Below, piece by piece: positions 10,640 through 21,502 of a DNA stretch of 64,000 nt (position 1 is its first letter; each line of letters starts with the position of its first letter). A program made the translations under genes and the position numbers. Below the pieces are notes generated by a model. The model was not told the origin of the DNA. It did no database searches and saw only the letters and a list, made by a program, of their open reading frames with translations. Source of the stretch: Agroathelia rolfsii (lineage: Eukaryota; Basidiomycota; Agaricomycetes; Amylocorticiales; Amylocorticiaceae); assembly GCA_018343915.1 (NCBI GenBank), contig JABRWF010000002.1, forward strand, positions 1,798,001-1,862,000, written 5' to 3'.

Positions 10640-11069
10640 GCAGCTGGCCCGTGTATATGATTAAATGCACATACACCGGGTTATTACTGCCGGTGGTGAA
10701 TCGTACAATCACAGAAGTATTTGTCTAACAAATGCACCTTTGAGTACATGTAGTATGAGGTAACTGGTATATTTTGGAGCAGAGCGAAAAGCTCGGCATA
10801 AAAACCAAAAGAAAAACTGTCTGATGATTAATACCATCTCATGATAAAATCCATATAGTACCCAGCGGTTCTTCATCAAGTAAATGCCAAAAACCTGTCA
10901 AGCAATGGTTATATCATGCCCAGCGCCCTGAAATTGACTCCACTAGCTTGAGCCTGTACATGCATGATCATAGGCTAAACAGGCAATTACAGATAACAGG
11001 CGCTCATCCATACTAGGCACAATCCGGACCACCACTACGATTCCTTACTGTGTCCAAACAGTATAAAAG
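10640..11069 (+). promoter_or_regulatory. ADH3 upstream region with conserved module and TATA box
   Basis: Homologous to the ADH2 upstream region. GGCACAATCCGGACCAC is at 11016-11032 and TATAAAAG at 11062-11069, 51 nt before the ATG. 'ccttactgtgtccaaaca' between them is shared exactly with ADH2. The ACAGATAA string is again just upstream. Confidence 0.65.
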
Positions 11070-11119
11070 GTCAGATATCACTGGGGTAGCATATTCCAGT
11101 TCCTCATATCACTACCCTC

Positions 11120-12583
11120 ATGCCAATCATCGCACCTAAGACATTCAAAGCCGCTACTTTCACCGAGAAGGGCAAGGATCTATCCCTGGTAGACCTTCCT
11201 TGGAAGGATCCCGAGTCAGGGCAGATCGTTGTGAAAGTGCTGGCGTGTGGTGTATGTCGCACCGACATGGTGGTTCGAGAACAACACATGCCTTCTGGTT
11301 TACCCAGAGTGCCTGGACATGAAATTATTGGAGATGTCGTGGCTGTTGGTCCCGGAGAAAAGCTTTGGAAGGTGTGTACTGATTGTGGATAGGAATTTAC
11401 TACTTTAAATTGCTGAATCAAATTGTTTTGATAGGAAGGCGATCGAGTTGGTGGCGGATGGCATGGTGGGTTGGGATGCAGCCTTAGATATAGAACGCAG
11501 CCCCTAATAGACATCTCGTTGCAGGCGGTCATTGCGGTATATGTGTACCGTGTAGACAGGGCCACTTTGTCCTGTGTCATAATCAGGTATGACTTCATCT
11601 CAGAATATTCTCAAGATGATGCTGATTAGCAAGGACCGCAGAAAGTCAATGGTTAGTTCTCATAGATGTCCGTACAAATGTCCATGGTACTAAGTATATG
11701 CATATCTTAATAGGTGTATTCATGGACGGTGGATATGCGGAATATGTAACGCTCAGCAACGAAGCCGTCATCCCCATTCCCGTTGAGGTTGATCCGGCTG
11801 AGGCGGCGCCCCTGCTTTGTGCTGGTGTCACCGTATTCAGTGCGTATCTCATTATGTAAATCAAAGAGAGACGTTTTAATGCTTGCATCCATCATGCAAC
11901 AGACTCCGTTCGTCGTATGAACGTACTTGCCGGAGAAATCGTTGCTGTGCAAGGAATTGGGTAAATATCCATCTCTTCGAGATAATTCATCAACCATTGA
12001 GTGAATAATATCAATAAACGCCTATGCAGCGGTCTCGGCCATCTCGCTATCCAGTTCTGCCGCGCCATGGGCTATCGTACCGTCGCACTCTCCTCCTCAA
12101 GTGCCAAAGAGCCCCTTGCGCGCGAGCTCGGTGCGCACGACTACATCGACGGATCCAAAGTGTCCCAAGTAGAGGCACTCCAGAAGCTCGGCGGTGCCAA
12201 GCTCATCGTCTGCACCGCGCCATCAGCCGACATCGCTGAGGTGCTCATCAATGGGCTTGCGCACGACGGTGTTCTGTTGCTGCTCGGGCTGGTGCCTGAG
12301 CTCAAGATCCCCGGTGGTGCGTATTTTGTCTGATTGTGAAAGAAGTAGATGTAATGGATGTACAGTACTGACACGATTTTTTGCAGTTCCAATGGTGATC
12401 AAGCGCCTGAGCGTCCGAGGATGGCCCTCTGGAACAGCCATAGATAGCCAAGAAACTGTCGAATTTGCGCAGGTTACGGGAGTACATTGTCACATTGAGA
12501 AGTTCCCGCTTGAGAAGGCTAACGAAGCATATGAACGCATGATCACGGGCAAGGCAAGGTTCCGTGCGGTAATCGTTCCCTAA
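11120..12583 (+). CDS. Zinc-dependent alcohol dehydrogenase, tandem copy 3
   Basis: 340-aa paralogue; exons 11120-11371, 11435-11465, 11525-11586, 11642-11651 (10-nt microexon, KVN+G), 11714-11839, 11903-11960, 12030-12316, 12387-12583. Zinc ligands (CGVCRTD, PGHE, LLCAG), the structural zinc Cys set and GIGGLG are intact. Residue 47 is Arg. Introns 1 and 2 are nearly identical to copy 2, but the final exon (IPMVIKRLSVRG) matches copy 4, so the gene is a mosaic. It has a small change of its own, SNEAVIPIP where the others have S/NSEAVARIP or similar. Expected to be active; substrate unknown. Confidence 0.95.
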
Positions 12584-12773
12584 ATTAAGGAAATGGAGGA
12601 ACGTAAATGGAAAGTAGAGAAATGTCATTTTTGTATGTTTTTAAATCATCAAGTCTTACACTAAACAAATATTTGCGCCGAAGAGATAAAGAAGAAAGAG
12701 GGATCTCCTTATTTACTTCCTTTTTGAATGCAACCCGGACATACAGCCGACCATGATTACTGGTGCCAACAAA

Positions 12774-13345
12774 TATACCATTACCCTACTCGAGTGCTCA
12801 GGCACATCTAACATATTTTGATGCGCTCTACCAATGCCAGTGTAGCAGTATCATTGCTTTGTGGCAAGCTACCACCACCATGGGCATTACTCAAAGCCTT
12901 TCCTTTACCCTAAGACTTGGGGGGTGCTAATAGGCGGTACAAGTTATAGCACGCCGTTGACCAGCCTCAACTTGCACACAAACTACGTCGGCGCAACAAA
13001 TAGCAGGCGAGCCAGATCACCGTTAAACATCCTACTGTCTCCACTTTCATTGCTATCCTCGTTGACGTTAAAGGGTTCAGGATCATCGTCCTTTGAGCAA
13101 ATCTACATGTGTTCAATCATCATTGCCACTTTGTTACTGCCCCCTCCTCTCATCTCAGCTTCTTCCAACAATGAAGAGGAAACACTCCCAGGAAATGGTG
13201 GCGGCTTGTTCACGGGTAAGTGCATGGTGTTGAAGATACAGCCCACGTTTAGGTCGGGATAGATTATCAGCGGATCATGGTCATGCAAAGGATTTGGTAC
13301 ACACGGTAATCGGGTGGAGCGAGCTTCAGAGAAAGTCCTGTAGAT
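12774..13345 (-). pseudogene. Decayed copy of EED-like gene 3' exon, behind ADH3
   Basis: Colinear with the intact gene's last exon and with the relic at 7721-8240. It has blocks such as 'gtgctaataggcggtacaagtta', 'ttgaccagcctcaacttgc' and 'ggtggcggcttgttcacgggtaagtgca'. The frame is broken on both strands. The sequence then runs into promoter-type DNA shared with the region before ADH1. Confidence 0.8.
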
Positions 13346-13439
13346 GATATCTCTCTTCATACAGCTACCTATGGTATCATATTGTATGATCCCTGCATTG
13401 CTAAGATCAACATCCAAAAATCATATGTTTACTCAATAC

Positions 13440-14089
13440 TGCAGCTCAGACCATTAAAGTGTGAGCACCAGCAAACGCCGGAGTCTGCCTAAAGGAAATT
13501 AACGATGTGCGACGCGCAAAAATCCTAAGTCCTGGGCGTATCAATCGCCCCAGACTATCCTCTATTATATTTCACTAGAGATATTTAAGTCTCAAACCAT
13601 TAGACACAGCTTTAGAGCCTATGCACAGTAAAAACGTCACTACGGCTGAAAACCTGCTTCCTATTGTAAATGACGTATCTATCGGTACAGCTGAAACATG
13701 ATTGAATTACTCATATACTACCAGTGTACTACCACCGGCGAATGGCCTGACGCTGACACTCAATAGACAAGTAAACTCCTCTTATGTTCAGCCTTAAAGC
13801 AGCAAATGGAACGACTGATAGATTTTGGGCAGAGCGAAAAAGGCAGGGTACAAGATATATAAAAATACAAAGACACTTGCTCTGCATTGAATCCATGTAA
13901 TATTAGCTGTGATAGAATAGAATTCTATCATACTACATTTTCTGTGTTTATACATTCCACAAGGAAACCATGCACTTGGCATCAATGTCATTAATATGAT
14001 CTTGGGCCGTATTTTTATGCTTACACATAACAGAAGTTGGCACAGTCTAGATCACTGCGATTCCTTACTGTGTTCAAGTAGTATAAGAG
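13440..14089 (+). promoter_or_regulatory. ADH4 upstream region with conserved module and TATA-like box
   Basis: Related to 2100-2700 before ADH1. The module is GGCACAGTCTAGATCAC at 14039-14055 and the TATA-like box is TATAAGAG at 14082-14089, 58 nt before the ATG. The module differs from the other three at several positions, and the GATA-type string is ACACATAA here, so this promoter may be controlled differently. Confidence 0.6.
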
Positions 14090-14146
14090 CTCGGATATAA
14101 TGATAACATGTCGCATCCCCCCACTTTGTCCCATATTATCATTCTC

Positions 14147-15621
14147 ATGCCAACCATTGTGCCCAAGACATTCAGGGCTCTTGCCTTCACCGAGAAAGGC
14201 AAGGACCTGTCTCTGGTAGACGTCCCCTGGAAGGATCCTGAGCCAGGACAGATCGTTGTGAAAGTACTTGCGTGTGGTGTATGTCACAGTGACCAAGTAG
14301 TCCGAGAGCAGATTATGCCCTCTGGTCTGCCCAGAGTGCCTGGACATGAGATTATTGGGGACGTCGTGGCTGTTGGTCCCGGAGAAAAGCTTTGGAAGGT
14401 ATGTAGCTGCTCACTACACGGCGATTTTTCTTTTTAAAATAATTTTGAGTTGCTGAATCAAATTGATTTGATAGGAAGGCGACCGAGTTGGTGGTGGATG
14501 GCATGGTAAGCTAGGTTGATTCTTTGGATATAGAACGCAGTCATTGACAGAAATCATATTGCAGGTGGTCATTGCGGTATATGCGTACCGTGTAGACAGG
14601 GCCACTTCGTCCTATGTCATAACCAGGTATGACTTCTCGCCATGTTGCCAAAAAAAAAAGCTGCTGATAGGTAAGACCACAGAAAATTAATGGTGAATTC
14701 CTAAAAGCGTCCATATAAGTGTCCATAGTATTATTTATCGAATAGGTGTATCCATGGATGGTGGATATGCGGAATATGTAACGCTCAACAGCGAAGCCGT
14801 CGCGCACATCCCTGTCGAAATCGACCCGGCTGAGGCAGCGCCCTTGCTCTGCGCCGGCGTTACGGTGTTCAGTGCGTATCTCACTTTACGAACTGGAAAA
14901 TGATATTCCTCATGCTTGCATCCATTGTACAACAGATTCTGTCCGTCATATGAATGTACTTTCCGGAGAAACCGTCGCTGTGCAGGGAATTGGGTAAGTA
15001 TCCACAGTCACCCCTTTAAATTTGAGCATTCGAATTATGAATTGATTAATAACGACACTTATGTAGCGGTCTCGGCCACCTTGCTATCCAGTTCTGTCGC
15101 TCTATGGGCTATCGCACCGTCGCACTCTCCTCCTCAAGCGCCAAAGAGTCCCTTGCGCGCGAGCTTGGTGCCCATGACTACATCGACGGATCCAAAGTGT
15201 CCCAAGTGGAGGCACTCCAGGAGCTCGGCGGTGCCAAGCTTATCGTCTGCACGGCGCCATCGCCCAGCATCGTTGAGGTATTGGTCAATGGGCTTGCGCA
15301 CGACGGTGTTCTATTGTTGCTCGGGCTAGTGCCTGAGCTCAAGATTCCTGGCAGTGCGTGCTTTGTCTGATTGTGAAAGAAAGAGATGTGATGGATGTAT
15401 AATACTGATTCCATTTTTTTGCAGTTCCAATGGTGATCAAGCGCCTGAGCGTCCGAGGATGGCCCTCTGGAACAGCCCTAGATAGCCAAGAAACCGTCGA
15501 GTTCGCGCAGGTGACGGGTGTGCGTTGTCGCATCGAGAAGTTCCCACTCGAGAAAGCCAATGAGGCCTACGAGCGCATGATCACGGGCAAGGCGAGGTTC
15601 CGTGCCGTGATTGTTCCCTAG
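14147..15621 (+). CDS. Zinc-dependent alcohol dehydrogenase, tandem copy 4
   Basis: 340-aa paralogue; exons 14147-14398, 14476-14506, 14565-14626, 14683-14692 (10-nt microexon, KIN+G), 14746-14871, 14936-14993, 15067-15353, 15425-15621. All zinc ligands and GIGGLG are kept, and residue 47 is His. The N-terminal third differs most from the other copies (TFRALAFTEKG, PSPSIVEVL later on), while parts of exon 7 are identical to copy 2. It converges on the intact EED-like gene, whose stop is only 137 nt away. This arrangement was probably the ancestral junction from which the array expanded. Confidence 0.95.
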
Positions 15622-15758
15622 ATTAAGATGGCGGAAAGGACGAATGGATAAAAACAAATGGAGATGGAAGTAAATAATTGTAGTCTTTGTATGTTTGTAC
15701 ATCAGAAAGCCTTGAAATCAAACCAACGTATGTCGAAAAAATAAAGAGACCTCCTTGT

Positions 15759-18060
15759 TTACTTTTTGACTGCAAGCCAGATGTACAGGCGGCCATGGTT
15801 ACTCACGCCGATGAGCATACCACCACTTAAACCCATTGCACATGCCTCGATGCGCTCTACCGACGTAGCAGCGTCATCGCCTCGAAGCAAGCTACCGTCA
15901 CCGCTGTCACCGCTCAAGACCTTTCCTTTACCCTTGGTCTTGGAGGTGTTGATAGGCGGCACCAGTTGCGGCACACCATTGACCAGCCTCGCCTTGCGAA
16001 CGACCCATGTCTGCGCAATGGGTGGCAGTTCCACCAGATCACCGCTGAGGGTCCTATCGTCTTCACTGTCCTCATCTTCGTCGCTCCGAGAGGACCAAGG
16101 ACCACCGTCACCACCGTCGTCATCCCTAGAACGGATCCGCATACGTTTGGTCATCGCCACCACATCGATTTCTTCCCTCCCAGCCTCTTCCGAAAATGAG
16201 GCAGAAGCGTTCTCGAGGAACGGTGGCGGCTTATTCACGGGCAGGTGTGCGGCGTTGATGATTCGCAGTGCATCTAGGCTCGCGTCCGGGTCGGGATAGA
16301 TTATCAACGGATCGTGGTCGTGCAGAAGTGTTTGATAATGGAACAGCTGCTGACGCACGGCAAGGGGCCGGGGTGAGTTGAAGGGCGAATGTGCAGGCGG
16401 ACGTGGTTTGAGCGGTGGAAGGGTAGTACGACTGATTATTTTGAAGGCACCTGGAAAGTCAGTATGGTTTTAGGAGAAGTTCTTCAAAGGTCGTAGAAAA
16501 GGAACGGACGGACCGCTTTGTAGAAAGTCCTGTAAGCAAACGAATTTTCATCACGATCTTTGCGATAGATAGATGGGTACCGAATACTTACTGCTGCAGA
16601 CCCTCTCATCACAGTGGGAATTTCTGTTCTATCGGGCGGAAAGAACCTGTTGAGATCGGTCCATTGCCATAGCACAAGTCCACCGGCCTCGTATTCTGTC
16701 GCAGACCTATGGAAGCCGCCAGTTCGAAGGCGTTTCCGCATAAGTGCTGGCTCGTGATGCGAGAGTAGCACATCATCCGCAGCCCTGCATAAATGAGATG
16801 AGCTCGGATCTAAAAGCCGACAATCAAGGAGTACTCGCCAGGAGATCGACCAAACAGCAGCCTTATGGATCATTGTACTTGTAAAAAGAGGCTTGTCCTC
16901 TCGTGCCATGCTAATCTCGTCCCAAGGGGGCAACCTCCAGATCTTGACGGCTCTATCCATCTGTATTACACATATTCAAATCAAAATCAGAGAAACGATA
17001 TAAGCGTTCGACCCCCTTACCCCACATGTAGCAATCAGTGGAAAGTCTCGGACCCAATGGAAAGCCTAAATAAACAAAAACACCCACATGCTCAGAAAGA
17101 AGAAAGAAAGAAAAACTTCCAATTGATTATGAAATCGAGGCATAAAATGATATACTGACCACACCCAGAACAGCGGCCTGATGCCCTCCACTCCTTCCGC
17201 CCACGAGTATGGCAATACACCGGCCCCAGCCGTAGCCCTCTGGCTCGTTCATCTGCAGCCCATGGGGCGCACCCGCCCTGGACGGGTTCTGCGTCGACCA
17301 CGGCGGGTTATTCGGGCTCTGCGTCGGCTCGAGACGGAGGTCATAGATCCGCACCGTGAAATCGCGCGAGCCGGTGCAGAAGAGATGGGGCACGACGGGG
17401 TGGACATCCATGCACATGATCTCACCGCCGTGGCCGCGGAGGACGGAGACGAGGCGGCGGCGGGAAACATTGTAAATGTACACAAGCCGGGAACAGGTGA
17501 AGGCGATATAGGGCTCAAACAGGTCGTATTTGAGGAGCCAGCGGACGCAGCGGATTGGGCCGGATAGGTCCTACGTGGGTTGTGCACGAGAGTGGGCACA
17601 CAGGGAGAGAGAGAAATGATGTATCAAAACGACAAGTGCGTTTTATGAGCAACTACTGAGATCGCATACTTCTACTGTCACTCGAATAGTCTCAGACGAC
17701 CTAGGGCGTATAAACTTGATGAATACTCTGCTCTCGCCGCCGATGGCTATGGCGCCAGCAAAGTCATCGATCATGGTATGCCATTTCCTTTGGTTTTCTT
17801 CGGAGATACCGAGTTCGCCATGCCAGAGAGTAGAAAGAGATTCACAGTCCCAGGGAAATATTGCGACAGATGATAACTTCTGGCCATCTGAGAGCTATCA
17901 ATTGGCCAGATGAGAGTGATATGATATGTAAATCATTCAGCTAAGCAATATTGCAAAGAAGCTTGCAGAGTGTACAGACAATCGTTGCTGATTTGAGAGA
18001 AAACGGATGAGATGATAGGCTGCGGTCTTTATACCACAGTAATGGCTCGTCACTTTCCAT
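15759..18060 (-). CDS. EED: EED/ESC-like WD40 protein (Polycomb PRC2 core subunit)
   Basis: WD40 propeller protein with the ESC/EED pattern. EED reads the H3K27me3 mark and stimulates the PRC2 methyltransferase in the nucleus. Exons placed: ..-17670, 17570-17163, 17065-17021, 16960-16839, 16784-16592, a 16-nt microexon 16529-16514, 16450-15759; from 17570 they give 492 in-frame codons. Marker strings are LRGHGGEIMCMDVHP, CIAILVGGRSGGHQ, ATCGMDRAVKIWRL, ADDVLLSHHEP and FLQSGAFKIISR, then IGVSNHGRLYIWL at the C-terminus. An acidic, basic-patched insert precedes the last blade. The 16838-16785 intron fits only with GC-AG borders. The first exon is unresolved; the ATG at 18060 is a guess. Fragments of its last exon are scattered through the ADH array. 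Confidence 0.78.
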
Positions 18061-18248
18061 GATTTCTGATAATAGCCTGAGCACACTATTGGGCAATCTA
18101 AAGGAGGTGGTGGTAATTGGATGAATGCAATGTCGGAAGAAGCGGAAGCAATCGCCGGCCAAGTTTCGACCAAGTCCAGCTCAAGCCTGAGTTATCCAAC
18201 AACTCTCCTCCACTTAGCTTATTCTCCCTACACGGTCCTTTATCATAA

Positions 18249-18925
18249 ATGGCTGAGAAAACAGAAGCACAACCCTCCACGGGCGAGCCAATCTACACAG
18301 AACGCCCCGTGCTCGGAAACGCATTCAATGTTGCCCTCCAAGCGGGCGGCGTCGGCCTCGTCGTCGCCGCCATCGACAATGCCATTAGCACCCACAACCG
18401 CGGCGGCTGGGGCGTCCTCACACGTAGCGGGAACACCATCGGTTTCCTCGGTGCGCTGTTCTCCATGAATTACGACAGCTAAAATCACCCGGACTAATAT
18501 GTAAACTATCACTTCCATCTGTTCGTGCTCAAAAGCCGCTATGGGTGGTACATTTGCCCTGACCGACTCTTGGGTCGCTAACGTACGGCGCAAGGATGAC
18601 CATCTGAATGGTGTTGCGGCCGGCTGCGCTGCTGGTTTCCTCGCTGGTCTCAGAGGCATGTCTTTTTGTCGTGGATTGAATTCTTTGCTCTTGTTGTTAA
18701 TTAAATCCCGGCCGCGCTTTGCGCTTTTGGTTCTTATTTATAACAGCCCGCTCGCTACCCATGGCAGTCTCCTCATGTGCCATTCTTGGTGCAGGCGTTG
18801 GTGTATATGACTACACCAGCCAACTTGCAAACGACCCCACGGAGTCAAAGGAGGAGAAGCGAAAACGGTTCTTTAAGCAGCCCCCACCAACATCGTTGGC
18901 GACACCGGCAGAAACATCCGAATAG
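18249..18925 (+). CDS. Complex I subunit NDUFA11/B14.7-like (Tim17/22/23 family)
   Basis: 166 aa from exons 18249-18450, 18536-18655 and 18747-18925. Tim17/Tim22/Tim23-family membrane protein with glycine-rich helices (GGVGLVVAAIDNAI, GVAAGCAAGFLAGLR, SSCAILGAGVGVYDY) and a charged tail. The GLRARSLPMAV stretch is the form seen in the accessory NADH:ubiquinone oxidoreductase subunit (fungal 21.3-kDa subunit, animal NDUFA11), placing it in the mitochondrial inner membrane. A TIM22-type import subunit is the alternative. Intron 2 has a GCATGT donor at 18656; splicing there restores GLRARS, whereas the nearest GT donor would delete the LR. It is divergent from the EED-like gene. Confidence 0.8.
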
Positions 18926-19280
18926 ATTCATGCTAACAGCGTTTTCGTCGGAGGCTTAGTTGCGTCAATAACAGCATACCATTATTATCCATCATTTTCT
19001 GTAGATCTTTATTGAATTGCAGCTTTCCCCACGAAGGATTAGCCAATTGCCGTTGTTTCCTTTGAAAGGATCAGCCAGAAAGAGAGCAGCAAAGCTACAC
19101 TCGGTAAAAAAAAAACATATATACTGAAAGGTCTAAAAGCATGAACGACTCTTCTATGCGTAATATCAGGTGAAATAACAAAATAACATTAGCAGTATTC
19201 TATGGTATCATAAGTATGCCCACTTTGCCAGTGGAAAACTTGTTCTTGTTCTGTTTCTTTTTTGCTGGAAAATACGGATG
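18926..19280. other. Convergent 3' flanks of NDUFA11-like gene and HIS7
   Basis: No gene seen. AT-rich, with a poly(A) run near 19107. The two stop codons face each other, so this should hold both 3' UTRs and polyadenylation signals. Confidence 0.5.
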
Positions 19281-21058
19281 CTACCGAGCAGCAATCCCAT
19301 TACTCTTCAGCGCTTCCTTTACATCCTGAATTCTGACCTCTTCCCTATGGAAGATACCCGCCGCAAGTGCAGCCTCAACACCTGCCTCCTGGAACACCTG
19401 CACAAAATGCTGCGCGCTTCCCGCCCCACTACTGGCTACAACTGGTATCTTGACAGCAGCCTTGACGAGCTTCATGAGCGCAGCATCAAAACCTTTACCG
19501 CCCCCATCCCGATCGATACTATTCACCAACAACTCGCCCGCCCCCAGTGCCTCAACGCCGCTCGCAAGCTCCACAACGGACACATCGCGGTCCTCGCGCC
19601 CGCCCGAGACTGTGCAACGGTACCACCACGCCTTCCCGCCCTCCTCCCCCCGCACAACCTCCTCCTTGCGCGGCCCGTCATAGTCCGCATCGACGTACAC
19701 CCTCCGCGGGTCGATCGAGACCACGACCGCCTGGCGCCCATACGCACGCGCGATCGTCTCAATCGCGCTCGTCCCATCACCCTTGCCACCGTTATTGCTC
19801 TCCCTCAGCTTCTCCACGGCATATACCGCTTCGGACCCAATACTGACCTTATCCGCGCCTGCACGAAAGTACGCGCCGGCGACCTCGAGTGCCGAGCGCA
19901 GCGTGCCATCCGGGTCGCGTGTGTCTTTGATCCCGCCGCCGATCGTGAGCGGCACGAAGACGCGCGCGGCAGCGGCGCGCACGAGCGCGAGCATGGGCTG
20001 GTCGTGTAGGGGCGAGTGGCGGAAGGAGGTGATGTTGAGCAGGCAGAGCTCGTCCGCGCCTGCTGCGGAATATTTTTCCGCCAGGGCGATGGGCTTGCCG
20101 AGATTGCGCACGGCGCCGGCTGTGGTGGCCTGTGTGGTGCTGGAGGAGGCGGCGGTTTTCTCACGCACGTCGTATTGGTCGCCTTTGGTGACGACGAGAT
20201 CGCCCTCGTCGTTCGCGCGCACGTCCATGCATGCAATGATGCGTTTTGTCAGGCCGTCTGATGGGTTTGTGGAGAGTGTCCATGGTGTACGGTGAGGTGG
20301 TACGCCTGCTGTTGCTGCGCCGGCGGCACTGGCCCGCGCAGATTCTGGCTCGGATAGCCACGCGCGTAAGAGGGCGAGGCCAGCCTCGCCAGATTTTTCA
20401 GGGTGAAACTGCGTGCCAAAGACATTCGCACGGCGTACGCTGGCGATGAACACCTCATCGCCGTACTGTGTCACGCTGTGTGCCCAGGCAGCCGCAGCGG
20501 CGTTTGAGATGGGGTCGTATCGCGCACGATAGGAATGTACAAAGTAATAGTGCCGTGACGAGCTGACGGCGCCCTCCGCTGGCTGGGAGTCGTCCAGCAG
20601 ATGAGCGACATTCCAGCCCATATGGGGCACGGCCTTATGCGCGTCATCGAAGCGGTCGATGGAAGTAGGGATGATGCCCAGTCCGGCGGCAGAAGGGGAC
20701 TCTGCAGAGGACTGGAAGAGGACCTGCATGCCAATACATATCCCAAAGTAGGGCTTGCCCGATTGGATGTAGCGCTTCAGCGGCTCGAGCAGGCCTTTGC
20801 TTGTCAGATGAGCGATCGCGGTTTCAAAAGCACCGACGCCTGGGAAGATCAGACTCTGTAATCATCTTTAGTGGTAGTCGTTTGTGAAAAAAAATGCGAT
20901 AATTGCTGGTCATGATGGTGATTGTGATGCTTGCTTACCGTGGCATGGTCAAAATCTTGCGGGGCCTGTATCCAGGTAAAGTCATAGCCGAGGGTCTTTA
21001 GGGCATTAGATATGCTGTAAACATTGCCGGCGCCGTAGTCGAGGAGGTAGAGACCCAT
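19281..21058 (-). CDS. HIS7: Imidazole glycerol phosphate synthase (HisHF), histidine biosynthesis
   Basis: Bifunctional glutamine amidotransferase-cyclase, 564 aa, exons 21058-20939 and 20855-19281. It converts PRFAR plus glutamine to imidazole glycerol phosphate and AICAR, the fifth step of histidine synthesis. The N-terminal GATase domain starts LLDYGAGNVYSI and has IFPGVGAF, the nucleophile in GICIGMQ and the FHPEKSG His-Glu. The cyclase barrel follows, with IACMDVRANDEG, LTIGGGI, SIDPRRVY and VVASSGAGS. Length and order match yeast His7. The start is the ATG before GLYLLDYG; an in-frame ATG three codons upstream is less likely. It is divergent from SER3 across 444 nt. Confidence 0.96.
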
Positions 21059-21502
21059 GGTGAGCAATGAGTAATGGGAGAGGGGATGAGTATTATTGAC
21101 GAATATTCAAAGTGTTCATCATGATAGACTCATCATCGAGTCATCATTACTCCTCGTCAACTTCTTTTTTTCTTTTTCTTTTTCTTCTTCGTCCGAAAAG
21201 AAATACGGACACCAAAAAGCACAAGAGCAATAGACCAGGTGTGTGTATAATGTAATGGTCGTAATAATACACATGAGCAAATGGAGGTGATGAATAAATG
21301 GCCGGCTCCCACCACGTTCACTCTTACTCCGGCCCTATCACTACGCTCGATTTTCGTGTGGGAGTGATGCATCGATGCCTGAGAACTGTGTTCATAAGTG
21401 GAATATATCCAGGGTATATCCATATATAAGAACAGCCAAATAATGCTGCACCATCGGCCGAGTCTGAATAGGAATTACCAGCGGAAAAAAACAGCAGCAG
21501 CC
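21059..21502. promoter_or_regulatory. Shared divergent promoter of HIS7 and SER3
   Basis: GAGTCAT at 21138-21144 (ATGACTC on the other strand) matches seven of the core bases of a Gcn4/Cpc1-type element, and 'gactcatc' lies about 10 nt before it. Both flanking genes make amino acids, which fits general amino acid control, but the link is inferred. A long pyrimidine tract lies at about 21160-21192. Confidence 0.45.

Noticed and set aside
19278..20009. 243-aa frame on the + strand opposite HIS7
   Set aside because: Shadow of the real HIS7 coding strand, driven by its third-position G+C bias; no family features.
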